64,000 nt of DNA, from NCBI GenBank assembly GCA_019456225.1, contig VRUI01000020.1, forward strand, positions 1-64,000, given 5' to 3'. The translations under genes were made by a program, and so were the position numbers. This stretch comes from Planctomycetota bacterium (lineage in GTDB: Bacteria; Planctomycetota; Phycisphaerae; Sedimentisphaerales; Anaerohalosphaeraceae). Under the pieces are notes generated by a model. That model had not been told where the DNA came from. It ran no database searches and was given only the letters and a program-made list of their open reading frames with translations. This document shows, one piece after another, positions 1 to 8,168 of this stretch; position 1 is the first letter of the stretch, and every line of letters begins with the position of its first letter.

Positions 1-148
1 TTGTTTTTTGTTGTAACATCATATAGTTTAAATAGTTATATTAAAAAGGTCTCAAGTTAATGGGACAGTACTGATTACGAATTACTAATTACTAATTGAG
101 GAAACCGCCTTTGGCGGATGCTATTTTTACAAACTTTCTCCTAAATAT
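1..148. other. Intergenic leader at window start
   Basis: No gene is supported here. The stretch is AT-rich and holds a short heptad-type run (attactaattactaatt, about 73-99) like the repeats found through the window, followed by a small perfect dyad CCGCC-TTT-GGCGG at 105-117. An open frame from a TTG at 96 runs through the terminator hairpin and has no ribosome site, so I do not call it. Confidence 0.5.
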
Positions 149-191
149 GAAAAGCGAACCGTTGTCTGGTGACGACGGGTCGCTTTTTTTT
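149..191 (+). terminator. Rho-independent terminator
   Basis: AAAGCGAACC at 151-160 pairs with GGGTCGCTTT at 177-186 (one mismatch), with a 16-base loop and a run of eight T at 184-191. This is a classic intrinsic terminator on +. The gene it ends probably lies before the window. Confidence 0.6.
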
Positions 192-365
192 CGCGCCGGT
201 TTTGATTGGGCCGATCCATCGAAGGAGGTCGATTTGTATTTATTTAAGATTACGACATGGAATGTCGAAAGTGTTTGTTAGGATTTGATTAAAGTGCAAT
301 ATTCCGGGATTGTGCTGTTTTTTTGGTCTTTTCCTGGCGGGTTTTGGGAAATGTCCTGTTTTTCC

Positions 366-395
366 TTGACATATACCCCCTTTATTTGGTATGAG
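366..395 (+). promoter_or_regulatory. Candidate sigma-70 promoter for topA
   Basis: TTGACA at 366-371 (perfect -35) is followed 18 bases later by TATGAG at 390-395 (4/6 to the -10 consensus). It lies about 100 bases before the chosen topA start, with no other gene between. Confidence 0.4.
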
Positions 396-492
396 TTCTT
401 GTTTAGCTAATTTTTAGCAGCTCTACAATTCAAGACTTATATTAGTAATAATATCTTAGTGAACAATTATTTGTTTGATCGGTACAGGTTTA

Positions 493-2919
493 ATGGCAAA
501 AACTACAAAAGGTAAATCACTTGTGATCGTGGAATCACCTGCGAAAGCGAAAACGATAAACAGGTATCTTGGTCCGGATTTTGAGGTTACATCCTCCATG
601 GGGCATATCCGTGATCTTCCCAGCAAGGGAATCAATGTTGATATCGACAATGGTTTTGTCCCGACTTATGATATAAACCCGGGCAAAAAGCGGATGGTAA
701 ATACGCTTAAGTCCAAGGCGAAGAAATGCGATAAGCTCTACCTGGCGACTGACCTTGACCGTGAGGGAGAGGCTATCGCGTGGCACCTTTCGGAAATCCT
801 CGGGGTCGACGAGGATCGGACATTCCGCGTTGTGTTCAACTCTATAACCAAAAGTGCGATCCAAAAAGCGTTCGAAAATCCGGGTAAGCTTGATATGGAC
901 CGTGTCAACGCTCAGCAGGCGCGGCGTATCCTTGACCGTATCGTTGGTTATCAGATCAGTCCGCTGCTCTGGAAGAAGGTCGCCCGCGGGCTCAGTGCCG
1001 GTCGTGTTCAGTCGGTGGCGGTAAAGATCATCGTGCTGAAAGAACGTGAGATACAGGCGTTTGTCCCGGTTGAGTACTGGGACATTCCGGCGGTATTCAC
1101 AACAGATATGTCGGTCGATCTTACCGAGGTGTGGCAGGAGTTTCTTGACAGCGCAGAAGACGAAACCAAGGGCAGGACGGTTGTTGAGCAGTACGAATGG
1201 CTGGCCGAACATGATGCTTTCAAAGCCGATCTTACACATGTCAGCGGTAAGAAATTCAGTGTTGATAACGGCGATGACGCTAACAGGGTTTTCTCTGCAT
1301 TGGAGGGACGCGACTATAAGGTTGCCGATCTGACGAAGAAGCGCACTACTACGCGGCCTTCGCCTCCGTTTATTACTTCGACTTTGCAGCAGGCGGCGGC
1401 TAACCGGCTTGGGTTTACGACGAAGCGAACGATGACGACTGCTCAGAAGCTCTACGAAGGGCTTGACATGGGTTCTCTGGGGACACTCGGCTTAATTACG
1501 TATATGAGGACCGACAGCACTCATCTTTCCGGTGAGGCGCTTGACGAGGTTCGCAAACATATTAAGAATAACATGGGCGAAGAGTATGTTCCTGAAAAGT
1601 CGAATTTCTATGCGTCTAAGAAAGGCGCACAGGAAGCTCATGAGGCGATCCGACCGACGGATCCTGACATTACCCCCGATGACATCAGACATCACCTCAG
1701 CGAGGAGCAGTACAAGCTGTACAACCTGATATGGCGTCGGTTCGTTGCTTGTCAGATGGCGGCGGCACAGTGGGATACTACGACTGTGGCGATCGAGGCG
1801 GATACGTCGGAGGGTGTCTGCAAGTTCCGGGCTAACGGGCGTGTGCAGGTGTTCGACGGGTTTACGCGTATCTGGCAGAATAACTCTAACGATCAGCATC
1901 TGCCTGCGATGAGTGTAAACGATCCTTTGGGTGCGGTAAGTATCAAAGCGGTTCAGAATTTCACCAAGCCCCCTGCCCGGTATACAGAGGCGTCGCTGGT
2001 TAAGACGCTGGAGAAAGAAGGTATCGGTCGGCCGAGTACGTATGCTTCGATCATTACGACGATCCAGGCTCGTAAGTATGTCGAGAAGATACAGAACAAG
2101 TTCCACTCAACGGATATCGGCGAGGTTGTTACCGATAAGCTTGACGAGTTTTTCCCGCATGTGATGGATATTGCTTTTACTCGGCATATGGAAGAAGAGC
2201 TTGACGATATCGCAGACAAAAAGCTTGACTGGGTTGGTGTGCTTGACGAGTTTTACGGGCCGTTTAAGAAGAGCCTCGACACGGCGACGGAAGAAATGAA
2301 ACATGCCAAGGCTGAAACGCAGCCTAGCGAATATAAATGTCCAAAATGCGACGCACCGATGGAATACCGGTTCGGCAAGAACGGGCGATTCCTTAGCTGT
2401 ACGAAGTACGACGGCACGAAAGAGGACTCCTGTAAATATGCGTGTCCGTGCGACAGGAAAGGCGTGATGCTGGAGCCTAAGGAATCCGAGCACGTTTGCC
2501 CGAACTGCAACCGGATGATGATGCATAAGACGGGCAGGTTCGGTGAGTTCCTGGGATGTGCGGGGTATCCGGAATGCAAGACGATCCTTAACCTTGATAA
2601 AGACGGCAATGTTTTGCCGCCGAAGCCGCCGCCAGAACCGACGGGTGTTAAATGCCATAAGTGCAAGACCGGCGAATTTGTTATCAGGCAGAGCAAACGC
2701 GGGCCGTTTATGGGTTGTAATAAGTTCCCGAAGTGCCGGACCATCGTAAGCGCGAAGATGGTTGAAAAGCTGCTTGGTCTTCAGAAAGAAGGCAAGTGGC
2801 CGCCGAAGGACCCGGCTGAGGTTGATGTGATACTTGAACGGAAAAAACCGGTAGCTAAGAAGAAATCGGCTAAAAAGAAAACAGCGAAAAAGAAAGCTGC
2901 TAAGAAGAAAAAGGCGTAA
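493..2919 (+). CDS. topA: DNA topoisomerase I
   Basis: Type IA topoisomerase that relaxes negative supercoils by a transient 5'-phosphotyrosine break; cytoplasmic housekeeping enzyme. The Toprim domain starts at once (LVIVESPAKAKTI) and carries DLDREGEAIAWHL; the active-site tyrosine is in LITYMRTDST at about residue 337. Three C-terminal Cys4 zinc fingers follow (CPKC, CPNC and CHKC starts), then a tail of about 25 residues that is mostly Lys and Ala. At 808 residues it is close to the usual family length. The frame extends upstream to a TTG at 475, but the ATG at 493 starts exactly where family members start (MAKTTKGKS), so I use it. groES follows 33 bases downstream, possibly on the same transcript. 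Confidence 0.97.
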   Translation: MAKTTKGKSLVIVESPAKAKTINRYLGPDFEVTSSMGHIRDLPSKGINVDIDNGFVPTYDINPGKKRMVNTLKSKAKKCDKLYLATDLDREGEAIAWHLSEILGVDEDRTFRVVFNSITKSAIQKAFENPGKLDMDRVNAQQARRILDRIVGYQISPLLWKKVARGLSAGRVQSVAVKIIVLKEREIQAFVPVEYWDIPAVFTTDMSVDLTEVWQEFLDSAEDETKGRTVVEQYEWLAEHDAFKADLTHVSGKKFSVDNGDDANRVFSALEGRDYKVADLTKKRTTTRPSPPFITSTLQQAAANRLGFTTKRTMTTAQKLYEGLDMGSLGTLGLITYMRTDSTHLSGEALDEVRKHIKNNMGEEYVPEKSNFYASKKGAQEAHEAIRPTDPDITPDDIRHHLSEEQYKLYNLIWRRFVACQMAAAQWDTTTVAIEADTSEGVCKFRANGRVQVFDGFTRIWQNNSNDQHLPAMSVNDPLGAVSIKAVQNFTKPPARYTEASLVKTLEKEGIGRPSTYASIITTIQARKYVEKIQNKFHSTDIGEVVTDKLDEFFPHVMDIAFTRHMEEELDDIADKKLDWVGVLDEFYGPFKKSLDTATEEMKHAKAETQPSEYKCPKCDAPMEYRFGKNGRFLSCTKYDGTKEDSCKYACPCDRKGVMLEPKESEHVCPNCNRMMMHKTGRFGEFLGCAGYPECKTILNLDKDGNVLPPKPPPEPTGVKCHKCKTGEFVIRQSKRGPFMGCNKFPKCRTIVSAKMVEKLLGLQKEGKWPPKDPAEVDVILERKKPVAKKKSAKKKTAKKKAAKKKKA

Positions 2920-2952
2920 GGGCGTAAGTACCAGTAGTATTGAGGTTTATTA

Positions 2953-3270
2953 ATGAGTAAGCGTAACGAATCTTCTGATAATTTTGAGACTGTTGAGCCT
3001 ATCGGCAAACGAGTCGTAATTCGTAAAGACGAAGATAAGAAAGAGACCAAAGGGGGGATCCAGCTTCCTGATAATATCGAGATCCCTACCATCACCGGGC
3101 GGATCGTTTCGGTATCTGCGGAAGTTGAGATATGCGCGGACTGGCCGCTGCAGCAGTATGACAAAGTTCTGTTCAATCCTAAAGGGGCGATACCGGTCGA
3201 TTTCGAAGGTAATAACCGGCTTTTTGTTGTTGATATCGAAAATGTGGTGGCGGTTTTTCGAAAAGCGTAG
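2953..3270 (+). CDS. groES: GroES-like co-chaperonin (Cpn10)
   Basis: A 105-residue Cpn10-fold protein, expected to cap a GroEL ring in the cytoplasm. Visible family features are PIGKRVVIRKDE near residue 17, a mobile-loop-like KKETKGGIQLPDN at about 29-41, and the late VLFNPKGAIPVDFEGNNRLFVVD strands. No groEL is adjacent, so it is a stand-alone copy and may be one of several paralogues. It starts at an ATG 33 bases after topA. Its TAG stop begins a small heptad repeat shared with the convergent gene, leaving only 12 bases between the two reading frames. Confidence 0.85.
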   Translation: MSKRNESSDNFETVEPIGKRVVIRKDEDKKETKGGIQLPDNIEIPTITGRIVSVSAEVEICADWPLQQYDKVLFNPKGAIPVDFEGNNRLFVVDIENVVAVFRKA

Positions 3271-3292
3271 ATTAGCGATTAGCTATTTGCCT
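3268..3292. repeat. Mini heptad array between convergent genes
   Basis: TAGATTAGCGATTAGCTATTTGCC carries AGC/GCT at 7-base spacing. It contains the groES stop codon on + and, on the other strand, the TAG stop of the PEP-CTERM lipoprotein. No separate terminator hairpin with a T-run is seen between these genes. Confidence 0.6.
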
Positions 3293-3840
3293 GGTTTTCT
3301 TTTTAGCAGCATTAGTGTTCCGGCGGCAAATAATATCAATGAAACCGGTTCTGGTACTTGTTCGTCATCGTCGTCAATGATAATGTTATTTCCAGGCGGA
3401 TAGTATGGCAGAATTGCAGGTGCCGGTGACCTCAATCCACGTGAATATCCCACAGAGCGGTTTGGAGCCGGATTGCCTGGCGAGGCTGCACCACCTCCGG
3501 ATATCCGTATCATATCAGAAGAACCGAGCTTTTCCAGCATTGATCTTTCGAAAATGGCGACTACTGACTTTGCACTATCAAGAAGTACCGTTGTGCTGGT
3601 GCTTGTGGGGTCGGTTACTTCTCCAAGCCAATATTGAAACTCATAACCTTTGCGCGGAGTTGCGCTGATTTCGATGAGGCGGTACCGTCCAGACATCTGA
3701 ACGCCCTCCAAAGGAGTGATGTCACCGCCGAAATCAGGGCTCTTCTGCATGATAAGAGGAAACTGATCTTGCCGGGCAATAAGCGGAGAAAGACAACCCG
3801 CAAGAATGACTACAATGGTTATATACGTGAACTTACTCAC
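3283..3840 (-). CDS. PEP-CTERM protein with lipobox and InlB-type repeat
   Basis: Predicted surface protein of 185 residues. The C-terminus VPEPVSLILFAAGTLMLLKRKPGK is a textbook PEP-CTERM tag: PEP motif, one membrane helix and a basic end, the substrate signal for an exosortase such as the one at 25.2-26.2 kb. The N-terminus TIVVILAGC fits a lipobox with Cys16. Residues about 45-95 (RLIEISATPRKGYEFQYW to VVAIF) match the divergent InlB B-repeat pattern also present three times in the large protein at 58.5 kb. The start is GTG with GGGTATA upstream; no ATG fits before residue 28. Function unknown. Carrying both a lipoprotein signal and a PEP-CTERM is unusual. Confidence 0.75.
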   Translation of the reverse strand: MSKFTYITIVVILAGCLSPLIARQDQFPLIMQKSPDFGGDITPLEGVQMSGRYRLIEISATPRKGYEFQYWLGEVTDPTSTSTTVLLDSAKSVVAIFERSMLEKLGSSDMIRISGGGAASPGNPAPNRSVGYSRGLRSPAPAILPYYPPGNNIIIDDDDEQVPEPVSLILFAAGTLMLLKRKPGK

Positions 3841-3883
3841 TATACCCAGACGCCCCCATCTGTGACAAAGATCAATAAAAATA

Positions 3884-4513
3884 CTACGCTGCCTTGCGTG
3901 ATCTTTTCCTATAACAACGAAGTTGTAAGCATCCAGCTCCCAACAGAATTAACGTAACCGGTTCCGGTACTGGAACTGGAACTGGAACAGACTGACTTCC
4001 CGCCATCATTCCGGAAACCATTGCATTGCCGGCTTTGGGAGCATTTGGACTTGTATATAGTAACAACGTTGTGCTCTGTCCGTCGGCGATGATAAAACCG
4101 TATTTGACCTGACTGCCTGCATCATATACAGAATCCGGGATAACACCTGATGGTGGAGTTGACGAGTAACCGAAGTTTGTGGCACCAGAACCAAGTTCAA
4201 GTGCTATGCTCAAACCATCTCCATAGCCCTGAGTGCTAGTGATCTGGTACTGGTAAACATACTGATCAGCAAACGCAGCAGCTGAAATCGAGCCGCCATC
4301 CAATATAGCTATATCTTCGGTGTATTCACCGGGAGCATGAACGTCGTAGTCGAGTCGACCTTCGTACGTAAAGCCGCTGATAACGTCGGTTACACTTATA
4401 ATCTCGAAACCGGGATCAAGTGGATTTACAGACGGATCATAGCCGGCAAAAAGACTGCCCCCAAGGAAAGTGGTTAGTACTGCTATTGCCAATAACAAAA
4501 TATTTCTTTTCAT
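3884..4513 (-). CDS. PEP-CTERM surface protein, function unknown
   Basis: Secreted protein of 209 residues. A signal peptide (MKRNILLLAIAVLTTFLGGSLFA) is followed by a beta-rich middle of unknown function with little charge, a short VPVPVPVP spacer and the tag PEPVTLILLGAGCLQLRCYRKRSRKAA, a PEP-CTERM for exosortase processing. The frame opens at a TTG at 4519, but the ATG at 4513 has an ACGGGG ribosome site about 9 bases upstream and starts a normal signal peptide. It has its own promoter (4581-4609). It is followed after 43 bases by the other PEP-CTERM gene, so the two may be co-transcribed. Confidence 0.8.
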   Translation of the reverse strand: MKRNILLLAIAVLTTFLGGSLFAGYDPSVNPLDPGFEIISVTDVISGFTYEGRLDYDVHAPGEYTEDIAILDGGSISAAAFADQYVYQYQITSTQGYGDGLSIALELGSGATNFGYSSTPPSGVIPDSVYDAGSQVKYGFIIADGQSTTLLLYTSPNAPKAGNAMVSGMMAGSQSVPVPVPVPEPVTLILLGAGCLQLRCYRKRSRKAA

Positions 4514-4580
4514 AATCAAACCCCGTTAATAGGTTTTTTCATTCCCATTTTACAGTGTAAACACCTATCCATATGAACTC

Positions 4581-4609
4581 ATTAGAACATATTTGCGAAT
4601 CTTTGTCAA
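4581..4609 (-). promoter_or_regulatory. Sigma-70 promoter for the PEP-CTERM pair
   Basis: On the minus strand TTGACA (4609-4604) and TCTAAT (4586-4581) are separated by exactly 17 bases. That is a perfect -35 and a 5/6 -10, about 65 bases before the ATG at 4513. Confidence 0.6.
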
Positions 4610-5030
4610 GGAATATTTTAAAAATTTAAAATTAATAACATCCGGAAGAATACACCGGTAGAGGGAGGGAAAATGCTGTTTATTTGGCATAAAGAGCGAT
4701 TTTGGTATCCCGAACCAACGATCTGCCGGTTATGAGCGGCGAGCTCAAAAACACGCTAAACCCTTATTTTAATTGGAATTATGGACTTAGGAATTATGGA
4801 AAATCCGGAAAATTGAGGAAATTCGGAAAATCACTACACCATTGCCTGTCAAGGGGCGGCGGGGATTGGCCGCCCTGTCCTTGCATCGCGGGTCTTCGAT
4901 GCTCGCGCAGGCTCGGCAGACTGGGCAATAGTCGGTACCAGCAATATAAACAAAACGGAAAGACTGTAAATGTATATGCGGATTCAACCCACATGTGCAA
5001 ATAAATTGAATCCGCTAAATGTAAATTAAG
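4610..5030. other. Intergenic region without a supported gene
   Basis: Holds an AT-rich part, then about 60 bases of imperfect direct repeats built on GGAAAAT/GGAATT (near 4770-4830), then a GC-rich patch (near 4850-4930). Open frames on both strands here are short, lack ribosome sites and have repeat-like composition, so none is called. It separates the PEP-CTERM promoter from the 3' end of the metal-efflux operon. Confidence 0.4.
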
Positions 5031-8000
5031 TTATGCTGTAGATGCTTCAGTTCTCAGGGTGACCCATTCGTAAAGCGTTGGGATAACAATCAAGGTTAAT
5101 ATGGTCGAAGAGAGCAGTCCGCCGACTACAACTATCGCTAACGGTCTCTGCACTTCTGAGCCTGTGCCGCTGGCCATTATCAGCGGCAACAACCCCAAAG
5201 CCGTAGTTATTGAGGTCATAAGCACAGGCCTTAGCTTTGACAAACAACCGTCGATTACCGCATGACGCAATTCCATGCCGGTGCTCCTTAGATGTTCGAA
5301 TCGTGATATCAATACTAAGCCATCAGTCAGTGCGATCCCAAAAAGAGCTATAAATCCGATAGACGAAGGAATACTTATGTTTTCACCAAAAAGTGCAAGA
5401 GCAAATACTCCGCCGACTAAGGCAAGCGGAATGTTGAGCAGAATCAAAAGGACATTCTTGAAAGAATTGAACAAACTATAAAGCATTACTACTACCAAAA
5501 ACAATGTAATCGGAATTACCAGACCAAGCCGTTTGTTGGCGGCTTGCTGCAATTCGAACTGGCCGCCCCATGCGAGTCTGTAGCCGGCTGGCAAGGTGAC
5601 AGACTCTGCTACCATTTTTTGAGCCTCACGGACAAATCCTCCGGCATCTCTGCCGCGTACATTGCATTGTATCGATATAAACCGCTGGGTGTCTTCACGG
5701 CTGATCTGCCTGAGTCCTGTGACGTTATCAATATCCGTCAGGTCCTCGAGCGGGACATTATATCCCTGGGGTGTTTGGATTAGCAGGTTTTTAACCGAAT
5801 CGATGTCATTACGATAGTCTTCTGCAAATCTAACTGTAATGCCAAAGACTTTTTCATCTTCAAAGATCTTACCGACTTGCTTACCGGCAATAGCACTGTG
5901 GATCGTCTCCTGAATCTGGGTATTGGTTAAGCCATGCCGGGCTATCTGCGGTCTGTTCATGTTGATCTGGAGCTGGGTTTGACCGGCTACCTGTTCGGTT
6001 CTGAGGTCTGCGACCCCTTCGACGTGTGAAAGGACATCGTGGACCTCTGCTGCTTTTTCCAGAAGAGTGTCCATGTCATGGCCGAAAAGCTTGGCAACGA
6101 CCGATGTTCCGGCTCCGCCTACCAATCCATCGACTTCATGTTTGATCGGCTGAGAAAAACTTATGTCGACTCCGGGGAAATCACCAATACTCGCGTCAAT
6201 CTTTTCGACCAGATCTTCCTGCGTTTTGACCGTTTTCCATTCTTTTCTGGGCTTTAAGGTCACTGTTATACAAGCGTAATTTGTATGGTGCATGTGAGGG
6301 CCTACTTCGCCAAAGCCGATATCGGTGATAACTTGTTTAACCTCCGGCAATGACGTAATATTAGCGACTATCTCTTCAGAAGTTTTGCTAATCTCTTTTA
6401 GAGATATGTTAGGGTTCATATACGCCAGAACCTGGACAGTTCCCTCCTGAAGCGTAGGCATAAACTCGCGTCCCATCCCAATAAACGTCAAGCTGCCAAG
6501 AACGATCATGATGATCATGGCATAAATAACCAGTTGCCTGCGGTGGAGGAAAAACTGAAGTATAGATTTGTAGTGTTTCAGTACCACCATATAATGGCTC
6601 TGGTCTTTCCTGGTGGATTTCTTTTTCTTATGAAGAAGCCTGTAGAAGACCGGAGCTATCAGTAAAGCATAGATCATGGAGCCAACAATCGTTGTCGAAA
6701 CCGCAAACGCCAAAGGCCTGAACATTTTGCCTTCTACTTCCCCAAGCGTAAATATCGGGATGAATACGATTATGATGATGGAAGATGCAAAGAAAATCGG
6801 CTGACCGACTTCTTTCGCAGCTGCGAGAATCTTTTCGTTTAAGGACTTGGCATCGGAAACCAGCACAGTAGTGTGGATCTTTTCAACCATAATAATAGTC
6901 GCATCGACGATCATTCCAAGTGCAATTGCGATCCCGCCAAACGAGATGAGGTCGCCTGGTATGCCGTTGCGATACATCAGGATGAATGCAAAGAGCATGG
7001 AAAACGGCAGCGAACATACAACGACCAGAGCGTTTCGGAGATGCCCCAGGAATAAAAACGAGACAATGCAAACAAGGACCAGGCCAAGGCCGAGTGCACC
7101 TTTGACCGTATTTATACTGTTTTTGACGAGAGACGATTGGTCGTAGAATGGTACGATCTTAACGCCTTCCGGGAGATTTTCCGATATCTCGGCGATCCGC
7201 TCCTTTAGACGTTCGATAACCTGAAAAGAATTGGCGCCATAGAGTTTGTAAACGAGACCTAAGACAATTTCATTTTCTCCATTGAGATAAGAGACACCTC
7301 GTCTGAATGCGTTACCGAATTGAACGGCGGCAACGTCTTTGATATAAACCGGACTATTCTGGCGGGCACGAATAACTGTGTTTTCAATATCTTCGATTGA
7401 ATTTGCCAGCCCGATACTGCGGACGATGAGTTCTTCGGCGCCTCTTTCGATAATACCGGCACCCATATTTGTGTTATTGTCTTGAACAGCCTGAATTATA
7501 TCGTCCATGGTAAGGTCATATTCCAGCAGACTCGCGGGATTGACTTTGATCTGGTACTGTTTGACATGGCCGCCCTGACTTATAACTTTTGCGACACCGG
7601 CGACTGTCTGGATGTCACGCTTTATTACCCATTCCTGGATCGTACGCAATTCGGTCGTCGTGTACCCTTCGCCTTCGATGTAGTAACCCAGTACCTTGCC
7701 CATCCCACTGGCTTTCGGGCCCATCTCAAGTCCGTGGGGCATGTTCATATTCTCGGGGATACCTTCTTCTGCTTCTTTAAGGCGCCAAGAAACGTGCAGC
7801 CTGGCAGTGTCTACATCTATGCCGTCATCGAAGTAAATGTTTACTGTCGACAGGCCCAGCGATGAGATTGAACGTATCTTCTTAACGCCCGGAATACCTC
7901 TCATCGCCACCTCGATGGGTCTGGTGACAAACTGCTCTACTTCCTCGGCGGCCATACCTTCAAGTTCTGCAAAGACCTGGACCATATTCGGGCTGATGTC

Positions 8001-8120
8001 GGGAAAAGCATCGATTGACAACCTGGAGAGTGAAAACAAACCAGCTGCACTGATGCCGATAAACGCTAATACTATTAATAATTTATGTTTAAGTGAAAAA
8101 TCTATTAGTTTTGGTATCAT
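5031..8120 (-). CDS. Heavy-metal efflux RND pump (CzcA/CusA family)
   Basis: Inner-membrane proton-driven pump of 1029 residues, normal length for the HME-RND family, forming a tripartite exporter with the two genes upstream. Start MIPKLIDFSLKHKLLIVLAF gives TM1, followed by a porter domain (SIDAFPDISPNMVQV), TM block, second porter domain and final TM block. The TM4 motif reads GGIAIALGMIVDATIIMVE near residue 405: the Asp and Glu are present, but the leading Asp of the CzcA-type DFG...D motif is not, as in Cu/Ag-type CusA. QPIKHEVDGLVGGA in porter domain 2 is instead CzcA-like. The metal therefore cannot be assigned from sequence. Last gene of a four-gene operon. Confidence 0.93.
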   Translation of the reverse strand: MIPKLIDFSLKHKLLIVLAFIGISAAGLFSLSRLSIDAFPDISPNMVQVFAELEGMAAEEVEQFVTRPIEVAMRGIPGVKKIRSISSLGLSTVNIYFDDGIDVDTARLHVSWRLKEAEEGIPENMNMPHGLEMGPKASGMGKVLGYYIEGEGYTTTELRTIQEWVIKRDIQTVAGVAKVISQGGHVKQYQIKVNPASLLEYDLTMDDIIQAVQDNNTNMGAGIIERGAEELIVRSIGLANSIEDIENTVIRARQNSPVYIKDVAAVQFGNAFRRGVSYLNGENEIVLGLVYKLYGANSFQVIERLKERIAEISENLPEGVKIVPFYDQSSLVKNSINTVKGALGLGLVLVCIVSFLFLGHLRNALVVVCSLPFSMLFAFILMYRNGIPGDLISFGGIAIALGMIVDATIIMVEKIHTTVLVSDAKSLNEKILAAAKEVGQPIFFASSIIIIVFIPIFTLGEVEGKMFRPLAFAVSTTIVGSMIYALLIAPVFYRLLHKKKKSTRKDQSHYMVVLKHYKSILQFFLHRRQLVIYAMIIMIVLGSLTFIGMGREFMPTLQEGTVQVLAYMNPNISLKEISKTSEEIVANITSLPEVKQVITDIGFGEVGPHMHHTNYACITVTLKPRKEWKTVKTQEDLVEKIDASIGDFPGVDISFSQPIKHEVDGLVGGAGTSVVAKLFGHDMDTLLEKAAEVHDVLSHVEGVADLRTEQVAGQTQLQINMNRPQIARHGLTNTQIQETIHSAIAGKQVGKIFEDEKVFGITVRFAEDYRNDIDSVKNLLIQTPQGYNVPLEDLTDIDNVTGLRQISREDTQRFISIQCNVRGRDAGGFVREAQKMVAESVTLPAGYRLAWGGQFELQQAANKRLGLVIPITLFLVVVMLYSLFNSFKNVLLILLNIPLALVGGVFALALFGENISIPSSIGFIALFGIALTDGLVLISRFEHLRSTGMELRHAVIDGCLSKLRPVLMTSITTALGLLPLIMASGTGSEVQRPLAIVVVGGLLSSTILTLIVIPTLYEWVTLRTEASTA

Positions 8121-8168
8121 ATATTTACCTTAACTTTCTCAGTTTAAGGGTGGGCTCTAATAATCGTT

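Noticed and set aside
96-281. 61-codon frame before topA
   Set aside because: TTG start, no ribosome site, and it runs through a clear intrinsic terminator hairpin.
535-1239. 234-codon frame antisense to topA, and similar long antisense frames in other genes
   Set aside because: Shadows of well-supported genes; no ribosome sites or family features.
4702-5004. Possible small gene on either strand
   Set aside because: Composition is repetitive, no ribosome site, no recognisable protein features.
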